This document shows positions 18,149-26,206 of a DNA stretch of 64,000 nt, piece after piece (position 1 is the stretch's first letter; each line of letters begins with the position of its first letter). The translations under genes were made by a program, and so were the position numbers. Below the pieces are notes generated by a model. That model was given only the letters and a program-made list of their open reading frames with translations. It did no database searches and had not been told where the DNA came from. Where the stretch lies: assembly GCA_045600225.1 (NCBI GenBank), contig JAZRXL010000025.1, positions 31,608-95,607 on the forward strand, read 5' to 3'. This stretch comes from UBA1181 sp045600225 (GTDB taxonomy: Bacteria; Bacteroidota; Bacteroidia; Bacteroidales; Paludibacteraceae).

Positions 18149-19114
18149 TTAGTATTCCAAACCTACATTGTCCACCCATAGGGTATTTCCTTCTGATCCG
18201 ATGAATGCACCTTTATCGCCTGATGTTATCATTAGAATCATATGGGTTGGCGTGTCATTGGGGTTTCCCCATCCCTCTTCTTGGATAGGCACAACATTTC
18301 CTTTGCTATTACGAGTTCTGTAAGGACCATTTAGGTGCATATACTCTTTATAATAACTACTTTTGCTGATGTCTCCGTAGTGGATTTCCATTCTTTGGGC
18401 ATTTTTCCACTCTAATTCATCGTGATCTAATTGTGTACGCATAGTGCCTATACGAACTGCGTGAATGTTTCCTTCTGCATCCTCCCATCTTTTTTGAAGA
18501 TACAACCAGATTTCTGCTTTGTCTTGCATTCCATCAATGCGTTTTGAGCTAACCCCAGAGTGTTTCATCACATAGTTGTTAGGGGAGATCTTGCATTTAT
18601 AATCCAACACAAGAGCTTTTGGTCTTTGTGTGAATGGGATACCGAAGCAGATATTGCAATATGGATCATCGGCCGACTTAATAGGTTCGATTGTTGCACC
18701 AGTGAACAAACTACCGGATACAAGAACTGAGACATTGATAAGTCCTAATACCTTTACTCGTTCAATCTTAGTGTCGAGACGAACACAGGTTCCATCACCT
18801 CTCTTTTCTGGTTCTATTGAGCAACTCGCCTTTGTGATACCTGCCACCTTTGCATATACATTGGATGAAGACCAGATGGTCTTTGTCCCGTATTCGTAAG
18901 GACTTAGTTTATCGGCAGTAATATGCTCCTTAGGACCATTTACATAGATGGTTCTTAAATTTCCTCCAATGATTTTAGATTCCTTTACTTCTCGTGTTGT
19001 CCAAGATTCGAAATCTCCAAATTTCAAGGGTTTAACCACTTGTGAAAAGACACCAGTAAAAGAGATCAATATCTGAAACAGAAATAAGAGTATGATTGAT
19101 TTAATTTTATTCAT
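18149..19114 (-). CDS. Secreted PCMD-domain protein
   Basis: A 321-residue exported protein with a signal peptide (about residues 1-24, ending GVFSQ). The rest fits the putative carbohydrate metabolism domain (PCMD) found in many Bacteroidota surface proteins: FGDFESWTTREVKE at the start, RPKALVLDYKCKISPNNY mid-way, and a terminal segment HMILMITSGDKGAFIGSEGN followed by LWVDNVGLEY. It probably binds or processes glycans outside the cytoplasm, but no activity is established for this family. There is no lipobox Cys. It ends 27 bases ahead of the ThiD/AraC gene, so these two could be co-transcribed. Confidence 0.85.
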   Translation of the reverse strand: MNKIKSIILLFLFQILISFTGVFSQVVKPLKFGDFESWTTREVKESKIIGGNLRTIYVNGPKEHITADKLSPYEYGTKTIWSSSNVYAKVAGITKASCSIEPEKRGDGTCVRLDTKIERVKVLGLINVSVLVSGSLFTGATIEPIKSADDPYCNICFGIPFTQRPKALVLDYKCKISPNNYVMKHSGVSSKRIDGMQDKAEIWLYLQKRWEDAEGNIHAVRIGTMRTQLDHDELEWKNAQRMEIHYGDISKSSYYKEYMHLNGPYRTRNSKGNVVPIQEEGWGNPNDTPTHMILMITSGDKGAFIGSEGNTLWVDNVGLEY

Positions 19115-19145
19115 AATCTATAGTGGCGAAAAATAATTGACGGGA

Positions 19146-19153
19146 CAAAGATA
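19146..19153 (-). promoter_or_regulatory. -7 promoter box for the PCMD gene
   Basis: Minus-strand TATCTTTG fits TAnnTTTG, 31 bases before the start codon at 19114. The nearest TTG is 23 bases further up, slightly too far for a canonical -33. Confidence 0.45.
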
Positions 19154-19200
19154 GAAATTAATTATGAATAATGAGTCAATGATGGGATATAATATAAACA

Positions 19201-19234
19201 AATCGCACCTACACACTGATGTGCAGGTGCGATT
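19201..19234 (-). terminator. Terminator of the nitronate monooxygenase-like gene
   Basis: AATCGCACCT (19201-19210) pairs with AGGTGCGATT (19225-19234), and an inner CAC/GTG pair lengthens the stem. It lies 20 bases beyond the leftward gene's stop and is followed on that strand by T-rich sequence. Confidence 0.65.
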
Positions 19235-19254
19235 ACATAGAGTTTGATAAAATA

Positions 19255-20340
19255 TTATGCTAAACTAGCTTTTCTTTTTAATTGGACCTTTTCAAATTCG
19301 GATTGTAGATTTTTGAAAATTTCCTTTACGGTTTCAATCTTTTCAGCTCTGTAAGCATTAGCTCCGGCAAAGGCATAACCCAAGTTCATGTTGCCTCTGA
19401 ATGCATTGTACAAAGCCATGACGATGCAGTAAGGACTCTTACTGATGTCGCACGTTTTGATACAATGACACAAGCACTTACTTGGTTGGGTTTCTCCTTG
19501 TTTTACACGATCAATAAAGTTGTTATTGATAGCGCGCCCCGGCATTCCCACAGGACTCTTGATGATTTCAATATCTTGCTCCTTTGCGTCAATGTAGGTT
19601 TGTTTGAACTCATCAGAAGCATCGCATTCTTGGGTTGTTACGAAGCGTGTGCCTAATTGCACTCCTGCCGCGCCCAAATCCATAATGCGAGAGATATCCT
19701 CACCTGTGTAGATTCCGCCAGCCGCAAACACGGGAATCTTTTTCTCTGTTTTATACTCATTTGCTACGGAAACGACTTCAGGAACTGTTTTCTCCAGTGC
19801 AAAATTCTCATCATCCAATTGATCCTCTTTATATCCAAGGTGACCACCAGCCTTTGGCCCTTCTACTACAAATGCGTCAGGAAGGTAGTTATAAAGGCTC
19901 TTCCATTTTTCACAAATGATTTTAGCAGCTCTGGCAGAAGATACGATAGGTACAAGTTTGGTTGTACTTCCTTCTGTTAAGAACGAAGGCATATTCAAAG
20001 GTAATCCGGCACCCGAGAAGATAATGTCTGCCTTCTCTTGAATAGCAGTCTTTACCATGTCTGCAAAGTTGGTCATAGCCACCATTACATTGACTCCAAT
20101 AACGCCGGAAGTCTTCTCCTTAGCCTTACGGATCTCTTCCTTAAGACCATAGATGCTTGCCTTTAAATAGTCGGTTGAAAAATTTTTATAGAGCAACCCA
20201 ATTCCTGCACTTGAGATCACTCCTACACCTCCTTCGTTGGCTACTGCGGATGCCAGGTTGGAAAGTGAAATACCTACTCCCATTCCTCCTTGAATGATAG
20301 GTACATTGATTGTTAGATTTCCAATTTTAATCGATTTCAT
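19255..20340 (-). CDS. Nitronate monooxygenase / FabK-like flavoprotein
   Basis: A 361-residue FMN-dependent TIM-barrel protein. Key segments are IIQGGMGVGISLSNLASAVA at the N-terminus, VEGPKAGGHLGYK (flavin phosphate and substrate loop with the His), VFAAGGIYTGEDISRIMDLG and AAGVQLGTRFVTTQECDAS. Relatives include nitronate monooxygenases, which oxidise alkyl nitronates, and the enoyl-ACP reductase FabK; sequence alone does not separate them. A Cys-rich insert (SKCLCHCIKTCDISKSPYCI, about residues 286-306) is a feature of this longer subgroup and could bind a metal. It stands alone with its own terminator. Confidence 0.88.
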   Translation of the reverse strand: MKSIKIGNLTINVPIIQGGMGVGISLSNLASAVANEGGVGVISSAGIGLLYKNFSTDYLKASIYGLKEEIRKAKEKTSGVIGVNVMVAMTNFADMVKTAIQEKADIIFSGAGLPLNMPSFLTEGSTTKLVPIVSSARAAKIICEKWKSLYNYLPDAFVVEGPKAGGHLGYKEDQLDDENFALEKTVPEVVSVANEYKTEKKIPVFAAGGIYTGEDISRIMDLGAAGVQLGTRFVTTQECDASDEFKQTYIDAKEQDIEIIKSPVGMPGRAINNNFIDRVKQGETQPSKCLCHCIKTCDISKSPYCIVMALYNAFRGNMNLGYAFAGANAYRAEKIETVKEIFKNLQSEFEKVQLKRKASLA

Positions 20341-20362
20341 TTTATAATTATTTTATACTTTG

Positions 20363-20370
20363 CAAAAATA
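20363..20370 (-). promoter_or_regulatory. -7 promoter box for the nitronate monooxygenase-like gene
   Basis: Minus-strand TATTTTTG fits TAnnTTTG, 22 bases ahead of the start codon. A TTTG lies 16 bases further upstream, shorter than the usual spacing. Confidence 0.4.
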
Positions 20371-20480
20371 ATTATTATTTCTGCAACAAAAAAGAGAGAA
20401 GGGAGGAAAAAGAATTTATTGAAAATCATTACTTGTAAAAGATATTCAGATTTCTTTTTTAAGATGATATGTCAAAAAAA

Positions 20481-20514
20481 GGAAGCAGGTCGCTCAATTG
20501 AGTGACCTGCTTCC
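20481..20514 (-). terminator. Strong terminator after the phosphofructokinase gene
   Basis: A long near-perfect inverted repeat (GGAAGCAGGTC ... GACCTGCTTCC, with CTCAATTGAG at its centre) flanked by A7 on the left and T7 on the right. It can act in both directions. It lies 21 bases past the pfk stop. Confidence 0.92.
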
Positions 20515-20535
20515 TTTTTTTATTCCTGACCAGAA

Positions 20536-21879
20536 TTATTTCATATTCATTGGTTGACCTGTTGCTTCTACGACGCTCCACCAGAACTCGCTTTCCAAGT
20601 TCACCTTCTTACGCTGAGAAGTAGCAGCTTCGATAGGCAATAGGGTAAAGGATCCGTTCCAGTTTCCAACAACGAAATCGGTACGACCAGCCATTGCTGC
20701 GTGTACAGCATTGTGGGTTAACTGCTCGCAGAACTTACTATCGTTTGCATTGGCAGGGTTGCTACGGATGATGTAACTTGGATCGATGTATTTTACACAA
20801 ATAGGAATGTTCTTATTCTTGAAATACTCAGTTATCTGATTCTTCATGAATATTCCGATATCTTCATGTAGGATGTTTCCTGATGCATCTTTCTTTCTTT
20901 CGCCAGTGAAGAATTGTTGTCCTGCACCTTCTGCAACCACGATTACTGCGTGCATCTTGCGTTCCAAACGTTTTTCCAATAGGTTTAAGAAACCATGTTG
21001 TGTCTCTGGATTATCCAAAGAAAAATCCATTTCAGGAATTAAGCAGAAGTTTACATCAGGTACTGCAAGAGCCACATTGGCAGCGATGAATCCTGAGTCG
21101 CGACCCATCAACTTGATTAGAGCTACACCATTTTGTGCACCTTTAGCTTCATAGTGAGCATTTAAGATGATACTTTGAGCTGATGTGAACGCAGATTCAA
21201 AACCGAAAGACTTTTCGATAAAACTGATATCGTTATCGATGGTCTTAGGAACACCTGCTACACTAATTTTCAAACCTCTGCGAGCTATCTCTTCGTAGAT
21301 GGTATGTGCACCACGAAGGGTTCCGTCACCACCTACACAGAAGAGGATATTGATATTATTGCGCTCCAATGTGTCAACAATCACATCGGCAGGTTGTTCA
21401 CCTCTTGATGAGCCCAGCATAGAACCACCATCTTTGTGGATGTCGTCTACCAAATCAGGGTTTAAGTTGACAAAAGGAATTTGGTTGTCAGGGTTCAAAC
21501 CGGCATAGCCATATTGAATACCAACAATATTTTTCACACCGTAACGGTTCCACAAATGAGTCACCAATCCACGGATCACATTGTTAAGTCCAGGACAAAG
21601 ACCACCACAAGTTACGATGGCAACTTTTGTTTTTGCAGGTTCAAAATAAATAAACTCTTTGGGTCCAGGTTTTTCGAAAGAGACCAATGGACTACCATTC
21701 TTAATTGTCTCTTCAACCTCCTTAAGTGATGAAGAATACAATATACGCTCTCCATCTTCTACGAAATCATAGATTCCGTCACCTTTTACTTTCGATAATT
21801 GCAAAGGAGACTTTATCTTACATTCTCCTAAATTTTTTACTGAGAAATCCATATATACTTTTTTGTGGGTCTCACCCAT
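20536..21879 (-). CDS. pfkA: ATP-dependent 6-phosphofructokinase (long, plant-like clade)
   Basis: A 447-residue glycolytic enzyme that phosphorylates fructose 6-phosphate. The N-terminal extension of ~80 residues marks the long group shared by plants, protists and some bacteria. VTCGGLCPGLNNVIRG opens the catalytic domain. FCVGGDGTLRGAH contains GGDGT, the form associated with ATP rather than pyrophosphate use. VPKTIDNDISFIEKSFGF holds the catalytic Asp, and KLMGRDSGFIAANVA the substrate site. Translation may begin at 21879 or at the Met nine residues further in (21852). It has its own promoter and terminator. Confidence 0.94.
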   Translation of the reverse strand: MGETHKKVYMDFSVKNLGECKIKSPLQLSKVKGDGIYDFVEDGERILYSSSLKEVEETIKNGSPLVSFEKPGPKEFIYFEPAKTKVAIVTCGGLCPGLNNVIRGLVTHLWNRYGVKNIVGIQYGYAGLNPDNQIPFVNLNPDLVDDIHKDGGSMLGSSRGEQPADVIVDTLERNNINILFCVGGDGTLRGAHTIYEEIARRGLKISVAGVPKTIDNDISFIEKSFGFESAFTSAQSIILNAHYEAKGAQNGVALIKLMGRDSGFIAANVALAVPDVNFCLIPEMDFSLDNPETQHGFLNLLEKRLERKMHAVIVVAEGAGQQFFTGERKKDASGNILHEDIGIFMKNQITEYFKNKNIPICVKYIDPSYIIRSNPANANDSKFCEQLTHNAVHAAMAGRTDFVVGNWNGSFTLLPIEAATSQRKKVNLESEFWWSVVEATGQPMNMK

Positions 21880-21936
21880 TTATTTTAATGAATTTCAGTA
21901 GAGTAGACCTTTTACTACTTCAACCAAAACATAGTG

Positions 21937-21966
21937 CAAATATAAAATAATTCTTTCTTCCTACAA
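21937..21966 (-). promoter_or_regulatory. Bacteroidota-type promoter for pfkA
   Basis: On the minus strand: TTG (about 21966-21964), 19-base spacer, TATATTTG (21944-21937). Spacing and both boxes fit the phylum's housekeeping promoter. The leader to the first possible start is about 50 bases. Confidence 0.65.
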
Positions 21967-22086
21967 GTTTTCATTTTGTAAAAATAATTAATTAGAAGTT
22001 AGAAATATGAATTTGAAAGCAGAGAATTAAGATGTGGTTATAGTATCAAATAATTCGCCTTACTTTTTTGTTTAATAAATACGATG

Positions 22087-22390
22087 TTATATAATTAAGA
22101 TTATGTTAAATATGTAAAATTTTACATATTTAACATAATGTATTTTATTCTCGTCAGGCAATGAGAGCTCGTCGTATTGGAATTCTATTACAATGTTGCC
22201 TTCTTTGTCCACCGCGCCAAACTTCCCGTCAACGAATTTTATGATGATTCCGTTAGTGTAAAAGGTAGGCGAGTCACTGTTGAAATCAGACACGACATTC
22301 CCCTCGACATCTATCATACCCCACTTGCCGTCGCTACATACGCATGCGAGTCCGTCTCTGAAATGAACGGCATCCTCATATACGCAAGGT
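22087..22390 (-). pseudogene. WG-repeat protein fragment, truncated at both ends
   Basis: Read leftwards from about 22390, the frame gives two WG-type repeats: IPCVYEDAVHFRDGLACV, SDGKWGMIDVEGNVVSDF, then VDGKFGAVDKEGNIVIEF followed by QYDELSLPDE. WG repeats normally run in long series, so an intact gene would be much larger. The beginning is missing where recD2-like sequence takes over on the opposite strand. At the other end the reading frame simply runs through the 40-bp palindrome and stops at 22087. This is a remnant, not a functional gene. The repeats themselves usually belong to surface or antigenic proteins. Confidence 0.75.
22100..22139. repeat. 40-bp perfect palindrome, left copy (possible dif/att-like site)
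   Basis: Each arm begins TTATGTTAAAT and the two arms meet at AAAATTTT. The same core recurs at 54193-54228; shared sequence runs 22102-22142 and 54193-54233 (41 bases identical). TTATGTTAAAT equals the XerD-binding half of the E. coli dif site. It lies at the boundary between the core chromosome (pfkA) and the accessory region and has truncated the WG-repeat fragment. Confidence 0.85.
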
Positions 22391-22395
22391 ATTGT

Positions 22396-24165
22396 CTCAA
22401 GTCCTTTGTGAAGGCGATACGCGAGAGCTGGGAGAAGCAGAAGGACATCAAGAACGTCATGCTCTTCCTCCGTGACCACGGCGTCAGCACCGCGTTCGCG
22501 GCCAAGATATACCGCCAGTACGGCAAGGAGAGCGTGGCCGTCATGAAGGAGAACCCCTACCGCCTGGCCGACGACATCTGGGGCATAGGCTTCAAGACGG
22601 CGGACAGCATAGCCAAGAACATGGGCTACGGGCCGAGCGACCCGCGCCGCTGCAGGAGCGGGCTGAGGTACACGCTCAACGAGCTGGCCGGCGAGGGCCA
22701 CGTCTTCGCGCTGGCCGACCAACTCGTCGAAGCGGCCAAGACGCTGCTCGAGGCCGACGGGGAACCCGTCGCCAAAGCCCTCGAGGAGATGGTGGAGAAC
22801 AAGGACCTCATTCAGGAAGAGGGCGCGGTATACCTGCCGCCGTTCCACCACTCGGAGGCGGGAACGGCCAGGAAACTGCTGTCGCTCCTCTCCTCGAAGT
22901 CGGGCAACCTCTTCGACGGAGAGCTCGACATGGCCGCCGTGGAGAAGGCCTCCGGCGTCCGATACGACGACATCCAGGTCCAGGCCATCAAGGGAGCGTC
23001 CATGGCCAAGGTGCTCGTGCTGACGGGCGGACCGGGTACCGGCAAGACCACCACGACGCAGGGCATCATAGCGGCGTTCAAGTCGCAGGGCCTGAAGGTC
23101 CTCCTGGCGGCTCCGACGGGACGCGCGGCCAAGAGGATGAGCGAGGCGACCGGCATGGCCGCCAAGACCATACACCGCCTGCTGGAGTTCAACCCGGCGG
23201 AGGGATACGGACGCGACGAGAACAGGCCCCTCCAAGGGGACGCCCTCATCGTCGACGAGTGCTCCATGATCGACATCATACTCATGTACAACCTCCTGAA
23301 GGCCATCCCCGCGCACATGCGGCTCGTGCTGGTCGGCGACATAGACCAGCTACCGAGCGTGGGCGCGGGAAACGTGCTGAGGGACATCATAGAATCGGGC
23401 ATCATTCCCGTCGTGAGGCTGACCAGGATATTCCGTCAGGCGCAGTCCAGCCGCATAGTCATGAACGCGCACGCCATCAACGGCGGCAAGCTGCCCGACA
23501 TCTCCAACAGACGGGACTCCGACTTCTTCTTCATCAGGTGCGACAGCCCGGAGACGGCCTCCGCGGAGATCGTCAACCTGGTCAAGAACCGTCTGCCCCA
23601 AGCCTACAGGCAACCCCTGGGCAACATCCAGGTGCTCACCCCCATGCAACGGGGCGTGATCGGCACCGCCAACCTGAACATCCTGCTCCAGCAGGCGCTC
23701 AACCCGACGGGGGACTCCGTCAGCAGGGGCGGATACTGTTTCCGCGCCGGGGACCGGGTCATGCAGGTGCGCAACAACTACGACAAGGACGTGTTCAACG
23801 GCGACATAGGCACCGTCAGGCGCGTGGACACGGAGGAGAGGACCGTCACGGTGGACTTCGACGGGACAACCGCCCAATACGAGGCCTCCGAGCTCGACGA
23901 GATCGTCCTCGCCTACGCCACCACCATCCACAAGTCGCAGGGCTCGGAGTACCCCATCGTGGTTATCCCCGTCATGACGACGCACTACGTCATGCTGCAG
24001 CGCAACCTCATATACACGGCCATAACACGCGCCAAGAAGATCTGCGTGCTCATCGGACAGGCCAGCGCGCTGTCCATCGCCATAAACAACCTGACCGTCA
24101 GCAAACGCAACACAAGGCTCAAGGAGAGGCTCGCGGGTCCCTTCACAGGATCCGCCGGACGATAA
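22396..24165 (+). pseudogene. RecD2-type DNA helicase, 5'-truncated
   Basis: About 590 residues of a RecD-like superfamily 1B helicase (5'-3'), lacking the N-terminal ~150-200 residues of the family. The match starts near FVKAIRESWEKQKDIKNVM, the middle of the HhH region, and includes NPYRLADDIWGIGFKTADSI. Walker A is LTGGPGTGKTTTTQG, motif II is ALIVDECSMIDI, followed by LVLVGDIDQLPSVGAGNVLR, and motif VI-like sequence is YATTIHKSQGSEYP. Upstream, the frame reads the antisense of a WG-repeat fragment. The segment is markedly more GC-rich than its surroundings. A shortened protein could be made from ATG 22360, but the loss and fusion make a remnant more likely. Confidence 0.8.
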
Positions 24166-24638
24166 CTTTCCGACCGGAAATTTGCTTTTTCCCGCCGAAA
24201 GCCTTACATTCGTGTGAGTTTTTTAATGTACAACAAGGCGGGCTTTGGTTGTGAAACCGGTGTCCGCCGCTCTTTTTCCATATACAAAAACCCAATACAG
24301 GGAACATCAGAACACACCCTTATGATAGAACACTCGATCGTTATCAAAAAGTAGCTGAAACGGACACTAAATCCGGGAAATATAAGACAGGTCACATTCA
24401 AATGGATGGGATACAAGTAAATAGGGGGATATCACTTTCTAATGATACACCCCTTAATAGTCAACTCCAAATATTTAGAAGCAGAAATTTATTCTAGCGT
24501 CCCGGCCTAAACGAGCAGCCTCAGGACCGCAAATACATCCAAAAACCTTGGTGTCCTTATCAGCAAAACGAACTTGTCACCCATCACCTTGGCTGTTCTT
24601 CAAGTACACCCGATGAAATATCATGCAAAAAACATCTT
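24166..24638. other. Intergenic stretch with a short decayed coding trace
   Basis: No complete gene was found. On the + strand one frame stays open from about 24260 to the stop near 24497. It gives a protein-like sequence (parts: DRYQKVAETDTKSGKYKTG, HIQMDGIQVNRGISLSNDT), without a start codon or a recognisable family. It may be the tail of a lost gene. Base composition returns from GC-rich to AT-rich across this stretch. Confidence 0.3.
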
Positions 24639-24663
24639 CCATCCGTTCTCTTTGGACGGATGG
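24639..24663 (-). terminator. Terminator of the metalloprotease-like operon
   Basis: CCATCCGT / ACGGATGG 8-bp stem with a 9-base loop. Read leftwards it is followed within a few bases by TTTTTT. It lies 12 bases past the stop at 24676. Confidence 0.75.
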
Positions 24664-24675
24664 GAAAGTCAACTA

Positions 24676-25092
24676 TCACATATCGACAATGAACCCTTCT
24701 CTATCTATGGCATTCCCTTGGCCCGGATCTTCCGACAATTTTAGGATTTGATCTCTAAGAGTTTTAATCATCTGGCCGGTTATCTCCGCCTGATTAAAGG
24801 CAATGCCGGTTATGCCAGAATATGGCAAGAGCCTTATGCCGATTTGTGATATCAGCATCCTTCCCCTATTGGACTCTGGATTGAGTTCATCGGGCGTTAG
24901 AGACATATAATCATCCACAGCCAACTCCAATTCGTTGAGTATTTGGATTATTGTATTTCTATCAATGTCCTTTTCGTTTGCCTCCTCCACCATTCTATTA
25001 AAGCCTTGAAACGAATCCTTTATTGATTGTGTAGATTGTGTAATAGGCAAAACCATGCATTTTAAAACGTTGAAAATATCTAATTCTTTCAT
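24676..25092 (-). CDS. Small helical protein of unknown function
   Basis: A 138-residue protein not recognised as a known family. It is predicted mostly helical, acidic and without signal peptide or membrane segment. The middle contains IIQILNELELAVDDYMSLTP. Its start overlaps the stop of the metalloprotease-like gene by 4 bases (ATGA), so the two are translationally coupled and probably work together, for example as enzyme and partner. A good terminator closes the pair. The function is unknown. Confidence 0.7.
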   Translation of the reverse strand: MKELDIFNVLKCMVLPITQSTQSIKDSFQGFNRMVEEANEKDIDRNTIIQILNELELAVDDYMSLTPDELNPESNRGRMLISQIGIRLLPYSGITGIAFNQAEITGQMIKTLRDQILKLSEDPGQGNAIDREGFIVDM

Positions 25093-25829
25093 GATTTAGT
25101 TGGAATATAATTCTTGAACATTTTTACTATGATGTTATATAGCTCCTCCTCATGACCATTTGGATATTGGTCTCTGAACGCTAAGACAATATCTTTCACT
25201 CCTTGGCCTTGTTCCAATATTTGATTTTGCGACTCACACTTGTACATTCTTTTTAGTAAATAATATACATTGGATTGTTTCTCTGTATATTCATCAAGGA
25301 AAGCCCCGTATCCATAGAAACTGATTCCGATTGAACCCTGTTTCTTCTTTGTTATTCCTACACACACATCATGCAGATTCGTTTGATGCATCTCGTCATA
25401 CAGACGACAAATCTTTAGAGCTCCCATTTCGGCGAAAGCCTCGTCCAACTCAATAAAGCTGTTATCAAAACTACTCCGATCAAACCATGCGTGCATCATT
25501 TCATGGAACAAAGTAAATAATGTCAACTTTCCCTCATCCACTCCTTCACATTTGGCACAACTGCTTATCACGTCTGAATATAAGGTGATTATACTTTTAC
25601 AGTAAAGCCCAAGCGTCATAATCTTTTCACAGTCAACTTTTTCTATTTTGAGATCATCAGCTATTCTCCTGATTCGCGCTATTTGAACATCATCCTTGTT
25701 GATGTCAATAGGTTCTTTCTCCCCATTTTCCGTTTTTAGACTTACCGTTAATATCGGGTAGCCAAGTATTTTTTTAAAGAATTCTTCATTGGCCCATTCC
25801 ATGGCTTCCTGTAATGTTTTTATATCCAT
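25089..25829 (-). CDS. Zinc metallopeptidase-like protein (HExxH)
   Basis: A 246-residue cytosolic protein. The segment LFHEMMHAWFDRSSFD has the zinc-binding HExxH motif (near residues 111-115), followed by a conserved acidic helix ELDEAFAEMGALKI that would supply the third ligand as in gluzincins. There is no signal peptide, so action inside the cell is expected. The first ~100 residues contain basic/acidic strands without motif. It is the first gene of a two-gene leftward unit with the 138-residue protein. The exact peptidase family and substrate are not identified. A -7 box sits 30 bases upstream. Confidence 0.7.
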   Translation of the reverse strand: MDIKTLQEAMEWANEEFFKKILGYPILTVSLKTENGEKEPIDINKDDVQIARIRRIADDLKIEKVDCEKIMTLGLYCKSIITLYSDVISSCAKCEGVDEGKLTLFTLFHEMMHAWFDRSSFDNSFIELDEAFAEMGALKICRLYDEMHQTNLHDVCVGITKKKQGSIGISFYGYGAFLDEYTEKQSNVYYLLKRMYKCESQNQILEQGQGVKDIVLAFRDQYPNGHEEELYNIIVKMFKNYIPTKS

Positions 25830-25858
25830 ATCTTCATCGAATTATCTTACTATTGAAA

Positions 25859-25866
25859 CAAAGATA
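25859..25866 (-). promoter_or_regulatory. -7 promoter box for the metallopeptidase-like gene
   Basis: Minus-strand TATCTTTG fits TAnnTTTG, 30 bases before the start codon at 25829. Confidence 0.4.
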
Positions 25867-25917
25867 TATAACTATCTGCATTATGAGGATTTCCTATACG
25901 AATAATTTTGTTGTTAC

Positions 25918-26160
25918 ATGCCAATGATAATTTGTCTTCTAGTTGCTTGTTATAGCGTCTTGCTTTCATCTCTTAACAGAGACAGCAGTCTTTCCAACAT
26001 CAACATACATCTTGAGTCAATCCGCAATAAAGCGATGAAAGCGTTTAAGGGATTATCCTCCGTAATATGGAAACAATTCTATCTCAGTAAACTTGGCAAA
26101 CATAATTATCAGAAACTTCAAGAGGAAGCAAAGAAACTTGAAATTCTTTTTTCTAAATAA
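25918..26160 (+). CDS. Possible small protein with hydrophobic N-terminus
   Basis: An 80-residue frame. Residues 1-18 (MPMIICLLVACYSVLLSS) could be a membrane anchor or signal; the rest is a basic helix ending QKLQEEAKKLEILFSK. It stops 5 bases before a bidirectional terminator, which favours a real gene. A TAATTTTG box at 25903-25910 is so close that the mRNA would have almost no leader. A shorter start at the internal Met (26035 or so) is possible. No family was recognised, so it may also be a chance frame. Confidence 0.3.
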   Translation: MPMIICLLVACYSVLLSSLNRDSSLSNINIHLESIRNKAMKAFKGLSSVIWKQFYLSKLGKHNYQKLQEEAKKLEILFSK

Positions 26161-26164
26161 AAAA

Positions 26165-26190
26165 GACATCTCGCATAATTGCGAGATGTC
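26165..26190. terminator. Bidirectional terminator at the end of the surface-protein operon
   Basis: Perfect 10-bp stem GACATCTCGC / GCGAGATGTC, loop ATAATT, with A-run on the left and T-run on the right. It ends the leftward five-gene operon (stop at 26207) and, on the + strand, the small frame that stops at 26160. Confidence 0.92.
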
Positions 26191-26206
26191 TTTTTCATAT
26201 CTTTGT

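Noticed and set aside
22391..23985. Long open frames on the minus strand opposite the helicase gene
   Set aside because: They are shadows of a GC-rich coding gene: low-complexity Arg/Leu/Val-rich translations without domains. Only the leftmost part (22087-22390) has real WG-repeat sequence.
23259..24254. 331-codon + strand frame in another phase of the helicase gene
   Set aside because: Arg/His/Gly/Pro-rich translation with no family pattern; the helicase motifs are clear in the other frame.
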